9,074 nucleotides of DNA, taken from Pseudomonadota bacterium (lineage in GTDB: Bacteria > Pseudomonadota > Alphaproteobacteria > Rhizobiales > Xanthobacteraceae). The stretch spans positions 1-9,074 of the forward strand of contig JAEVZN010000258.1 of NCBI GenBank assembly GCA_023392205.1. The letters run 5' to 3'. Of this stretch, positions 1-5,789 are shown one piece after another (the stretch's first letter is position 1; each line of letters starts with the position of its first letter). The notes beneath the pieces were generated by a model, which saw only the letters and a list, made by a program, of their open reading frames with translations, was not told the origin of the DNA and did no database searches. The position numbers and the translations under genes were made by a program.

Positions 1-192
1 CCAAGCCTGCTGTGCACAGGTCATGCCAGTTTCGTATACTATTTCTCCCGCTGCTACGCGACCCGCCCCGCGAACAGCAGAGCAATGCATCGTTCGCATT
101 GAACTTATTGGAGGAATGCAGCCTCGGCCATTCTGAAGTGGACCCGGCTCATGGCATAAATTATACGATTACAGAGCGTTCGGAGAATAACC
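1..192. promoter_or_regulatory. Intergenic region upstream of the GntR regulator
   Basis: No convincing gene is present. The stretch contains a perfect 10-bp palindrome at 10-19 (CTGTGCACAG), a GTATAC-centred site at 32-40, and a weak promoter-like pair leading into the regulator gene: TGGACC at 139-144, a 17-bp spacer, then TATACG at 162-167. The 7-mer TCGTATA at 32-38 recurs in inverse orientation as TATACGA at 162-168. That pairing suggests two binding sites for one regulator, possibly the adjacent GntR protein acting on its own gene or on a divergent gene left of the window. The role is inferred; only the repeats themselves are seen. Confidence 0.45.
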
Positions 193-930
193 ATGCCGCG
201 CGACATGGCTGCCCGCGCCCCTTCACGCGGCACATCGCCCAAGATGCAGGCAGACCCTGCCGGACCGATCCCTGCCGCAGCCGATGGCCGCGAGCGGCCG
301 GCCAGTCTGCTGACGCGCCTGCGTCACGACATCCTGCGCAGCGGGCTCGAACCGGGTCTGCCGCTGCGACAGGATGAGATCGCCGCGCGCTATGGCGTCA
401 GCAAGATTCCGCTACGCGAAGCGCTGCTGCAACTGGTGGCGGAAGGCCTCGTAACGCTACAGCCCAATCGCGGCTTCACGGTCGCCGGCCTGCAGCCGCA
501 GGAGGCGGCGGAAATTCTGGAAATCCGCGCCGTGCTGGAATGCCAGGCGATCCGCGTGGCCATGCCTCACATGACCGATGCCGATATTGAACGCGCCGCC
601 GAAATCCTCGATCAGGCTGAGAGGGCAACGGCGCTGGATCGCTGGAGCGACCTCAACTGGGACTTTCACACCGCGCTCTATGCCTCGGCACGGCGCAAGC
701 GGCTGCTCGACATGATCCGTCAGGTTTCCAATCCGACCGACCGCTACGTCCGCATCCTCATCAGCAATGCCAATTACCGCGGCCGTGCCGAACGCGAACA
801 TCGTGCGATCCTGTCGGCCTGCGAAATGCGCAATGCCGAAGCGGCGGCCGCCCTGCTCGATCAGCATATCCGCGAGACGGGCGTGCTGCTGGCGGAGTTT
901 CTCACCGGACAGCAGCAGCCAGCACTCTGA
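193..930 (+). CDS. GntR family transcriptional regulator, FCD (FadR-like) subfamily
   Basis: This is a 245-residue DNA-binding repressor or activator that probably responds to a small organic acid. An N-terminal tail of about 35 residues is followed by a winged helix-turn-helix at residues 38-100, with the typical GntR recognition stretch R-Q-D-E-I-A-A-R-Y-G-V-S-K-I-P-L-R-E-A. An all-helical FCD effector domain covers about 103-237. Likely metal or ligand residues are H159 (in D-F-H), H203 (in R-E-H) and H225; their spacing (44 and 22 residues) fits the FCD histidine pattern. The usual Asp four residues before the first His is Asn155 here. The start at 193 is supported by GGAG at 182-185, seven bases upstream. 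The tail before residue 36 is low-complexity, so a later start (Met18) is possible. The gene ends 11 bp before the convergent chemoreceptor gene. The effector and targets cannot be read from the sequence. Confidence 0.93.
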   Translation: MPRDMAARAPSRGTSPKMQADPAGPIPAAADGRERPASLLTRLRHDILRSGLEPGLPLRQDEIAARYGVSKIPLREALLQLVAEGLVTLQPNRGFTVAGLQPQEAAEILEIRAVLECQAIRVAMPHMTDADIERAAEILDQAERATALDRWSDLNWDFHTALYASARRKRLLDMIRQVSNPTDRYVRILISNANYRGRAEREHRAILSACEMRNAEAAAALLDQHIRETGVLLAEFLTGQQQPAL

Positions 931-941
931 GCGAGGCGGGA

Positions 942-2789
942 TCAGAACTCCGCCCAGTCGTCCCTGGCGACGGCATTGGCCAGTGCCGACTGCATCTGAC
1001 GGGCATTGCCGCGCAAGACGGGCTTGCGGATCTCCGGCGCCGCGCGATTTTGCACGGGCGTTACGAACGCGCTGCCGGAACGGACCGCGGCGGCACGATT
1101 ATCGCCGGCCTGCGGCAGACGGAAGGCGGCAACCCGCTCGTTCATCGCCGCCGCCTGCTGTTCCAGCGTGCGGGCGGACGCCGCGTTCTCTTCGACCATG
1201 GCCGAATTCTGCTGTGTCACCTCATCCATCTGGGTGAGCGCCCTGTTGACCTGATCGATTCCCGTCGCCTGCTCGTTGCTGGCGGTTGCGATGTCCGCAA
1301 CGATATCGGCCACCGCCTGGATGGATTCCAGGATCTCCTTCAGCGACGTGCCGGCCCGGTTAACGAGTTGCACGCCATCCTGCACCTGCCCCGATGAATT
1401 CGTGATCAGTTCCTTGATGTCCTTGGCGGCCTGCGAAGACCGCTGCGCAAGGCTGCGCACTTCCGACGCCACGACCGCAAAACCGCGGCCCGCCTCGCCG
1501 GCGCGTGCTGCTTCCACCGCCGCGTTCAGCGCCAGCAAATTGGTCTGCCGTGCGATCTCGTCGATCACCGAGATGATGTCGGAAATCTTGCGGGACGATT
1601 GCTCGATCCTCGCCATCGCCGAAACAGCCTGCGACACCACTTCGCCGCCGCGATCGGCGACATCGCGTGTGCCGCGCGTCAGGTCGTTGGCATGGTGTGC
1701 ATTTTCGGCATTCTTCTTTACCGTAGCCGCGATCTCTTCCATCGAGGATGCGGTTTCTTCTAGACTCGCCGCCTGCTGCTCGGTCCGCTGCGACATGTCT
1801 GTGGTCGCCTGCGAGATTTCCGACGCCGCGCTCGCCACTTCGCGCGAGGCATCGCGGATTTCGTTCATGACCGACGCCACGCTGTCCAGCAGGTCATTGA
1901 CGCCGCCGCACAGGATGGCAAGTTCGCCCGTCTTTCCCTGCATCGGAATGCGATGGGTAAGATCGTTGTTCTTTGCAGCGGTCACCGCCTCGCGGGTCTG
2001 CTCCACAGCGGTCCGCATCGCCGTGATGTCGGAGGCGAATTTCACAACCTTGAACGGCTTTCCGGACGCATCCAGGATCGGATTGTAGCTCGCCTGGATC
2101 CAGACTTCCTTGCCGCCCTTGCCGATCCGCCTGTATTGCCCCGCGTCGAACTCGCCCCGCGCAAGCTTGTCCCAGAAGGCCTTGTAATCGGGGCTCTTGG
2201 CATAGGCCTCTTCGACGAAGATGCGGTGGTGGCGGCCCTTCACGTCGGCCAGCGAATATCCTACCGCGGCAAGGAAGTTGTCATTGGCGGTGAGGATGGT
2301 GCCGTCCAGTTCGAACTCGATTACCGCCTGCGCCTTGTGAATCGCCGCAAGCTGGCCCTCGAAATTCGCGTTGCGCAGCGTGTCCTGCGTGACATCGGTT
2401 GCGAACTTGATGACCCCGGTCACCTTGCCTGCACGGTCGAATACCGGATTGTAGCTCGCCTGAATCCAGATCTCGCGTCCGCCCTTGGCCAGACGCTTGT
2501 AGCGGCCGGTGTCGAACTCCCCGCGCGCCAGCTTGTCCCAGAATTGCCGGTACTCGATGCTCTGACGAAAGGCCGGGTCGACGAACATGCCGTGATGCTG
2601 CCCCTTGATCTCGTCCAGCGAGTATCCGATCGCGGAGAGGAAATTGGCATTGGCATGGACGATCTTCCCGTCCGGCGTGAATTCGATTACGGCCTGCGAG
2701 CGGTCGATGGCGGCAACCTGTGCAGCCATACCGGCATTGCTGAGGGTACGGCCGCCGGCAGCGGCCGTATTGGACTTGAACCACGGCAT
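942..2789 (-). CDS. Soluble methyl-accepting chemotaxis protein with tandem PAS domains
   Basis: A 615-residue chemoreceptor with no signal peptide or transmembrane segment, so it is expected in the cytoplasm. Two PAS domains lie at about 32-134 and 154-256. They match at about 63 of 103 positions, including [11 protein letters not shown] and W-I-Q-A-S-Y-N-P, so they arose by tandem duplication. A HAMP-like stretch follows at about 262-305. The MCP signalling coiled coil spans about 310-557, with the hairpin tip near 411-450 ([20 protein letters not shown]) that contacts CheA and CheW. A linker then leads to the C-terminal pentapeptide DWAEF, matching the aromatic-x-x-aromatic tether that recruits CheR/CheB. 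PAS-PAS receptors of this type (Azospirillum AerC, Pseudomonas BdlA) sense redox, oxygen or dispersal cues, so energy taxis is likely. The ligand or cofactor (FAD or haem) is not determinable here. The start at 2789 has GGAG six bases upstream. It lies 45 bp downstream of cheW in the same direction, probably co-transcribed. Confidence 0.95.
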   Translation of the reverse strand: MPWFKSNTAAAGGRTLSNAGMAAQVAAIDRSQAVIEFTPDGKIVHANANFLSAIGYSLDEIKGQHHGMFVDPAFRQSIEYRQFWDKLARGEFDTGRYKRLAKGGREIWIQASYNPVFDRAGKVTGVIKFATDVTQDTLRNANFEGQLAAIHKAQAVIEFELDGTILTANDNFLAAVGYSLADVKGRHHRIFVEEAYAKSPDYKAFWDKLARGEFDAGQYRRIGKGGKEVWIQASYNPILDASGKPFKVVKFASDITAMRTAVEQTREAVTAAKNNDLTHRIPMQGKTGELAILCGGVNDLLDSVASVMNEIRDASREVASAASEISQATTDMSQRTEQQAASLEETASSMEEIAATVKKNAENAHHANDLTRGTRDVADRGGEVVSQAVSAMARIEQSSRKISDIISVIDEIARQTNLLALNAAVEAARAGEAGRGFAVVASEVRSLAQRSSQAAKDIKELITNSSGQVQDGVQLVNRAGTSLKEILESIQAVADIVADIATASNEQATGIDQVNRALTQMDEVTQQNSAMVEENAASARTLEQQAAAMNERVAAFRLPQAGDNRAAAVRSGSAFVTPVQNRAAPEIRKPVLRGNARQMQSALANAVARDDWAEF

Positions 2790-2834
2790 TACGTACTCCA
2801 GATGTCTCTCGGAAATTATTTCAAAGGCAGCCGC

Positions 2835-3338
2835 TTATGCGGCCGCTGCGACCGTCTCCTTGGGATCCAGCAGATGGTCGATATCGATCAGCGCAATCAT
2901 CCCGCTGTCGCAGGTGATCAAGCCGGACAGGAAGTTGATGAGATCGGACTGCACGACCTTCGGCACCGGGCGCACCTGCGCACGTTCGAAGGCGACGATA
3001 TCCAGCACGCGATCGGCCAGCAAACCGACCTGCTGTCCGCCGGTCTGTACGATGATGACGATATGCAACGCCGTCGCTTCGGTCAGGCCCTGTCCGAACC
3101 GGCTGCGCAGATCGATGATCGGCACCATCACGCCGCGCAGGTTGAGCACGCCGCGCACATAGTCAGGTTGCCGTGGCAGATGCGTGATCTCGGTCCAGCC
3201 CTTGATCTCGCGCACCGCCATGATGTCCACGCCGTATTGCTCCTCGCCGATGGCGAAGCTGACGATTTCGGTCTGTCCGGCCTTTCCGTCGGCGGCGCCG
3301 GTCATTGGAGCGGATGCGGCGGAGAATGTTGCGGTCAT
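2835..3338 (-). CDS. cheW: Chemotaxis coupling protein CheW
   Basis: A 167-residue adaptor that links chemoreceptors to the histidine kinase CheA. After a flexible tail of about 22 residues, a single CheW-like beta-barrel domain fills about 23-160. It includes F-A-I-G-E-E-Q-Y-G-V-D-I near the start, the hallmark V-R-G-V-L-N-L-R-G at 61-69 followed by P-I-I-D-L-R, and an S-G-L-I-T region near the end. The frame is open further upstream to 3428, but the start at 3338 is preferred: AAGGA lies six bases before it, and the extra residues look non-coding and unlike CheW. It is the first gene of a minus-strand pair with the chemoreceptor, 45 bp apart, which implies a dedicated coupling protein. No cheA, cheY, cheR or cheB lies in the window, so these must come from another locus. 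Confidence 0.95.
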   Translation of the reverse strand: MTATFSAASAPMTGAADGKAGQTEIVSFAIGEEQYGVDIMAVREIKGWTEITHLPRQPDYVRGVLNLRGVMVPIIDLRSRFGQGLTEATALHIVIIVQTGGQQVGLLADRVLDIVAFERAQVRPVPKVVQSDLINFLSGLITCDSGMIALIDIDHLLDPKETVAAAA

Positions 3339-3344
3339 GTCATA

Positions 3345-3349
3345 TCCTT
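3345..3349 (-). promoter_or_regulatory. Ribosome binding site deciding the cheW start
   Basis: AAGGA on the minus strand lies six bases before the ATG at 3338. It supports this start over the in-frame ATG at 3428, which would add a 30-residue leader unlike any CheW. Confidence 0.7.
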
Positions 3350-3556
3350 GCGGCTTGCAAGCCATCCAGCGGGACACCGGACCCCGTCCGGCCATCGACC
3401 CCAACATTTGAACGGTATTCATTGACAAGTTGAGAAGGCCCTGGCCCGCTCGGCCTGTGGCGCGCGCCTGTTTTCATGCGCACCGCAAAAATCCGGATCA
3501 GGATTGAGAAATCGTGAAAGGATCTGCCTGAATTGCTCGAGTTTTCATGTCGTTCA

Positions 3557-3583
3557 CCTGTCTGCAATCGCCGACAGGATTGC
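3557..3583. repeat. Two overlapping, interleaved inverted repeats
   Basis: CCTGTC (3557-3562) is the exact inverse of GACAGG (3573-3578). GCAATC (3564-3569) is the exact inverse of GATTGC (3578-3583). The arms interleave in the order A-B-A'-B' and share base 3578, so an RNA can form one full hairpin or the other but not both completely. The site lies in the probable leader or promoter region of cheW-mcp. It could be a regulator site in DNA or a switchable leader structure in RNA, or chance. The repeats are seen; the function is unknown. Confidence 0.4.
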
Positions 3584-3593
3584 TGTAAATCTC

Positions 3594-3599
3594 TTTATA
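3594..3599 (-). promoter_or_regulatory. Candidate -10 element for cheW-mcp
   Basis: TATAAA on the minus strand, in the most A/T-rich part of the gap, points towards cheW. The best -35-like hexamer, TTGCAT (plus-strand 3614-3619), is only 14 bp away, short of the usual 16-18. The promoter would therefore need an activator, or another sigma factor may be used for chemotaxis genes. Confidence 0.3.
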
Positions 3600-3644
3600 C
3601 AGAATTAATTTTGATGCAATCCACAGAGATATTTATGCCGCACT

Positions 3645-3672
3645 GGACATTGGCGTGCCCTCGCCGGTGTCC
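3645..3672 (-). terminator. Hairpin just past the phaZ stop, possible terminator
   Basis: Arms GGACA/TGTCC (3645-3649 with 3668-3672) enclose GGCG/CGCC (3652-3655 with 3662-3665), with a 6-nt loop. The two intervening positions are TT opposite GG on the plus strand, so the stem is a continuous 11 bp in plus-strand RNA (with G-U pairs) but has a 2x2 mismatch in the phaZ transcript. It begins 2 nt after the phaZ stop codon. There is no T-run after it in the phaZ direction, so it may protect the mRNA end or terminate only weakly. Confidence 0.4.
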
Positions 3673-3674
3673 TG

Positions 3675-4898
3675 TCAGTCGGCCGCGAGAATGAGATTGC
3701 GGACCAGCGGATAGATTTGCGTCTCCCATTTGCGCCCGCTGAACACGCCGTAATGCCCCACGCCGGGCTGCATGTGATGGCGCTTGCGATAGAGCTTCAG
3801 CGACGTGCACAGGTCGTGCGCGGCCAATGTCTGTCCGACCGCGCAGATGTCGTCGCGTTCGCCTTCCACCGTCAGCAGCATCGTCTTCCTGATCGCTGCC
3901 GGATCGACCTTGCGGCCATCATATTGCAATTCGCCAAGTGGCAGATCGTGCGTTTGAAATACGATCCGCACCGTCTCCAGATAGAATTCCGCGGTGAGGT
4001 CCAGCACCGCAAAATATTCGTCGTAGAAATCCTTGGTGACCTGCGCCTTCTCGATCTCGCCCCTGACCAGATTGTCGTAAAGATCGCGATGCGCCTTGGT
4101 GTGGCGGTCGATATTCATGGCCATGAAGGCCGTCAATTGCACGAATCCCGGATAGACCTTGCGGAAGGCCCCGTCATAGCGGAACGGCACGCGCGCGATC
4201 AGATTCTTCTCGAACCAGGAGATCGATTTGCTCTTGGCAAGATCGTTGACCTTGGTCGGGTTGACGCGTGTGTCGATCGGTCCGGCCATGAGCGTCATCG
4301 AGCGCGGCTGCGCGGGATGATCGTCCTTCGCCATCACGGCGGCCGCGACCAAAGCCGCCACGCAGGGCTGGCACACGGCGATGATATGCGCGCCCGGCCC
4401 CATCGCCGTCAGAAAGTCGATCAGATGCGTGACGTAATCGTCGAAGCCGAACCGCCCGTCCGATAGCGGCACGTCGCGGGCATTGTGCCAGTCGGTGATA
4501 TAGACGTCGTGTTCGGGCAGCATGGTCCGGACGGTGCCGCGCAGGAGTGTCGCGAAATGCCCCGAGAGCGGCGCCACCAGCAGGACGCGCGGCTGCGCCA
4601 CCTCGATTTCCGGGTCCATCTCCTTGCGGAAGCGCAACAGGGTGCCGAACGGGGTGACATGCACCGCCTCTTCCGTCACCTCGACCTGGCGGTTTCCGAC
4701 CATCACATGGCGGATGCCGTAATCGGGCCGCGTATGGGTGAGACGCGCCCGCGAAATCAGGTCATAGGCGGCGGTGAGATTGCGCAGGGCCGGACTGGAC
4801 AGATGCGGCAAGGCATGATGGGCGGACAACGCCATGCTTGCCATGGCGCGTACCGGCAGGATGAAGTCGGTACTCGCCTGATATGCCTGATAGAGCAT
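3675..4898 (-). CDS. phaZ: Intracellular polyhydroxyalkanoate depolymerase
   Basis: A 407-residue alpha/beta-hydrolase that breaks down stored native PHA (polyhydroxybutyrate) granules, feeding 3-hydroxybutyrate or its CoA ester back into metabolism. The opening M-L-Y-Q-A-Y-Q-A and the overall length are typical of the intracellular PhaZ1 (PhaZa) type. There is no signal peptide, consistent with action at cytoplasmic granules. The nucleophile is a cysteine in a lipase-box-like V-C-Q-P at C176. The likely Asp is D349 (in G-E-R-D-D) and the likely His is H382 (in G-V-G-H-Y-G). Their spacing closely follows the Cys-Asp-His triad described for the Cupriavidus (Ralstonia) enzyme. The frame is open to 5057, but that would overlap the divergent GST start and adds non-homologous residues, so 4898 is chosen. 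Its ribosome site is poor (GGGGG directly before ATG). The gene is divergent from the GST-like gene across 124 bp holding a TGC/GCA palindrome. Confidence 0.95.
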   Translation of the reverse strand: MLYQAYQASTDFILPVRAMASMALSAHHALPHLSSPALRNLTAAYDLISRARLTHTRPDYGIRHVMVGNRQVEVTEEAVHVTPFGTLLRFRKEMDPEIEVAQPRVLLVAPLSGHFATLLRGTVRTMLPEHDVYITDWHNARDVPLSDGRFGFDDYVTHLIDFLTAMGPGAHIIAVCQPCVAALVAAAVMAKDDHPAQPRSMTLMAGPIDTRVNPTKVNDLAKSKSISWFEKNLIARVPFRYDGAFRKVYPGFVQLTAFMAMNIDRHTKAHRDLYDNLVRGEIEKAQVTKDFYDEYFAVLDLTAEFYLETVRIVFQTHDLPLGELQYDGRKVDPAAIRKTMLLTVEGERDDICAVGQTLAAHDLCTSLKLYRKRHHMQPGVGHYGVFSGRKWETQIYPLVRNLILAAD

Positions 4899-5022
4899 CC
4901 CCCGGAGAACCCCATTCCCTGTTGCAGTGCAAAAGATTAGTGTATTTTTCTGCGCACTGCGAGATAATTTGCAGACCGGGTGGATATCGGCGGGCGGCTG
5001 GCCCGCAGCGGGGATTTCAGGA
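4899..5022. promoter_or_regulatory. Divergent promoter region phaZ / GST-like gene
   Basis: This 124-bp gap separates two divergent genes. For phaZ (minus strand) a plausible promoter is TTATCT (plus-strand 4962-4967), a 17-bp spacer, and TACACT (plus-strand 4939-4944). The palindrome at 4922-4932 would then cover the transcription start, a classic repressor position. No equally good plus-strand promoter is apparent; GATAAT at 4963-4968 is a possible -10 for the GST gene. Confidence 0.45.
4922..4932. promoter_or_regulatory. Palindrome TTGCAGTGCAA, candidate PhaR operator
   Basis: A perfect 5+1+5 inverted repeat lies 24 bp before the phaZ start. A second TGC/GCA cluster follows at 4951-4960 (TGCGCACTGC), with TTTGCAG at 4968-4974. 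PhaR, which represses phasin and PHA genes and binds PHA, recognises TGC-rich sequences with inverted TGC...GCA symmetry. Position and sequence fit such an operator. The palindrome is seen; the regulator is inferred. Confidence 0.45.
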
Positions 5023-5679
5023 ATGGCGCACGCCACGTTATCCATCAGCAGCCGCAATTACGGGTCCTGGTCGCTGCGCGGCTGGCTGTTGTGCAAGTTC
5101 GCCGGGATCGAGTTCGAGCCGGTGATGGCGGCGAGCGACGACCCCTCGGTGCGCGCCGAATTGCTGCTGCTCTCGCCGTCCTTTCTGGTGCCCTGCCTGA
5201 CCCATGACGGCCTGCGGGTGTGGGATACGCTGGCAATCGGAGGCTATCTCAACGAACTCAATCCCGATGCCGGCCTGCTGCCGCGCGAGCGGGTCGCGCG
5301 CGCGCATTGCCGCTCGATTTCCGGCGAGATGCATTCGGGCTTCGCCAACCTGCGCTCGGCACTGCCGATGAACCTGAAGGCGCATTATCCGGGCTTCAAG
5401 GTCTGGGCCGGTGCCCAGGCCGATATCGACCGCATTGTCGAAATCTGGAAGGAATGTCTCGCCAGCTATGGCGGGCCTTATCTGTTCGGCGACGTACCGA
5501 GCATGGCGGACGCGATGTATGCGCCGGTCTGCGCGCGCTTTGTCACCTATGATGTGAAGCTCGATCCGGTCTGCGCGGCCTATGTGAAAACCATCATGGC
5601 CATGCCGCTGATGCAGGAATGGATCGCGGCGGCAAAGACCGAGCCGGACGAGGTCGAAGAACTCGACGTCGAATTTTAG
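5023..5679 (+). CDS. Glutathione S-transferase family protein
   Basis: A 218-residue cytosolic GST-like protein. The thioredoxin-like N-terminal domain (about 6-83) begins with an S-x-x-Y-x-S-W-S-L-R pattern around residues 10-19, where a serine probably activates glutathione. It has the cis-proline V-P at 56-57, and W-D-T-L-A-I at 67-72 replaces the common E-S-x-A-I glutathione-contact motif. The all-helical C-terminal domain (about 90-205) contains E-M-H-S-G-F and L-P-M-N segments and the fold-capping S-M-A-D at 160-163. The frame is open back to 4927, but the start at 5023 gives a normal GST N-terminus; GGGGA lies eight bases before it. The substrate is unknown: conjugation, isomerisation and peroxidase roles all occur in this family. 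It is probably co-directional with the downstream gene after 110 bp. Confidence 0.92.
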   Translation: MAHATLSISSRNYGSWSLRGWLLCKFAGIEFEPVMAASDDPSVRAELLLLSPSFLVPCLTHDGLRVWDTLAIGGYLNELNPDAGLLPRERVARAHCRSISGEMHSGFANLRSALPMNLKAHYPGFKVWAGAQADIDRIVEIWKECLASYGGPYLFGDVPSMADAMYAPVCARFVTYDVKLDPVCAAYVKTIMAMPLMQEWIAAAKTEPDEVEELDVEF

Positions 5680-5731
5680 CGAAGGGTCCACCACGCCACG
5701 ACAATCCGCTGGCACGAAGCGGACGGACTGG

Positions 5732-5752
5732 CATCATGCACGCCATCATGCA
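5732..5752 (+). repeat. Short tandem direct repeat CATCATGCA
   Basis: Two exact 9-bp copies at 5732-5740 and 5744-5752, with a 12-bp period, lie between the GST-like gene and the next gene. Each contains an ATG in the frame of the downstream gene (5736 and 5748). Neither ATG has a good ribosome site, so they are unlikely starts. Confidence 0.5.
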
Positions 5753-5779
5753 TGGCCGCATCGCAAGGCGGCGCACGGC

Positions 5780-5784
5780 GGAGG
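5780..5784 (+). promoter_or_regulatory. Ribosome binding site deciding the start at 5790
   Basis: A full GGAGG lies five bases before the ATG at 5790. This favours 5790 over the in-frame ATGs at 5736 and 5748, and over an open frame reaching back into the GST gene. Confidence 0.75.
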
Positions 5785-5789
5785 CCGCA

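Larger units (their letters stand above)
3339..3674. promoter_or_regulatory. Intergenic region between cheW and phaZ
   Basis: This 336-bp gap contains no supported gene. It is richer in A/T than its neighbours, especially at about 3585-3640. On the minus strand it carries a TATAAA box (plus-strand 3594-3599) that could be the -10 element of the cheW-mcp promoter. The -35 is weak: TTGCAT lies only 14 bp upstream. The gap also has two overlapping inverted repeats at 3557-3583 and a hairpin at 3645-3672 next to the phaZ stop. If transcription begins near the TATAAA box, the cheW mRNA has a leader of roughly 250 nt that contains the overlapping inverted repeats. Confidence 0.5.

Noticed and set aside
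10..19. Perfect palindrome CTGTGCACAG
   Set aside because: A single 10-bp palindrome near the window edge with no partner site or recognised regulator; noted in the intergenic entry but not called as an operator.
116..136. Tiny ORF of six codons after GGAGGA upstream of the GntR gene
   Set aside because: The Shine-Dalgarno-like sequence abuts the ATG with no spacer, and the peptide has no features of an attenuator leader.
935..954. GGCGG/CCGCC inverted repeat between the convergent GntR and chemoreceptor genes
   Set aside because: Only 5 bp with a 10-nt loop and no T-run; too weak in GC-rich DNA to call a terminator.
1953..3425. 490-codon open frame on the plus strand, antisense to the chemoreceptor and cheW
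   Set aside because: It spans two well-recognised minus-strand genes and the gap between them, shows no domain, and is explained by third-position G/C bias leaving the opposite strand free of stops.
3717..4466. 249-codon plus-strand open frame
   Set aside because: Antisense shadow of phaZ; no ribosome site or domain.
4899..5057. 53-residue N-terminal extension of phaZ
   Set aside because: It would overlap the divergent GST start and the palindromic promoter region, and the family normally begins at M-L-Y-Q.
5038..5715. 225-codon minus-strand open frame
   Set aside because: Antisense shadow of the GST-like gene; low-complexity, His/Arg-rich translation.
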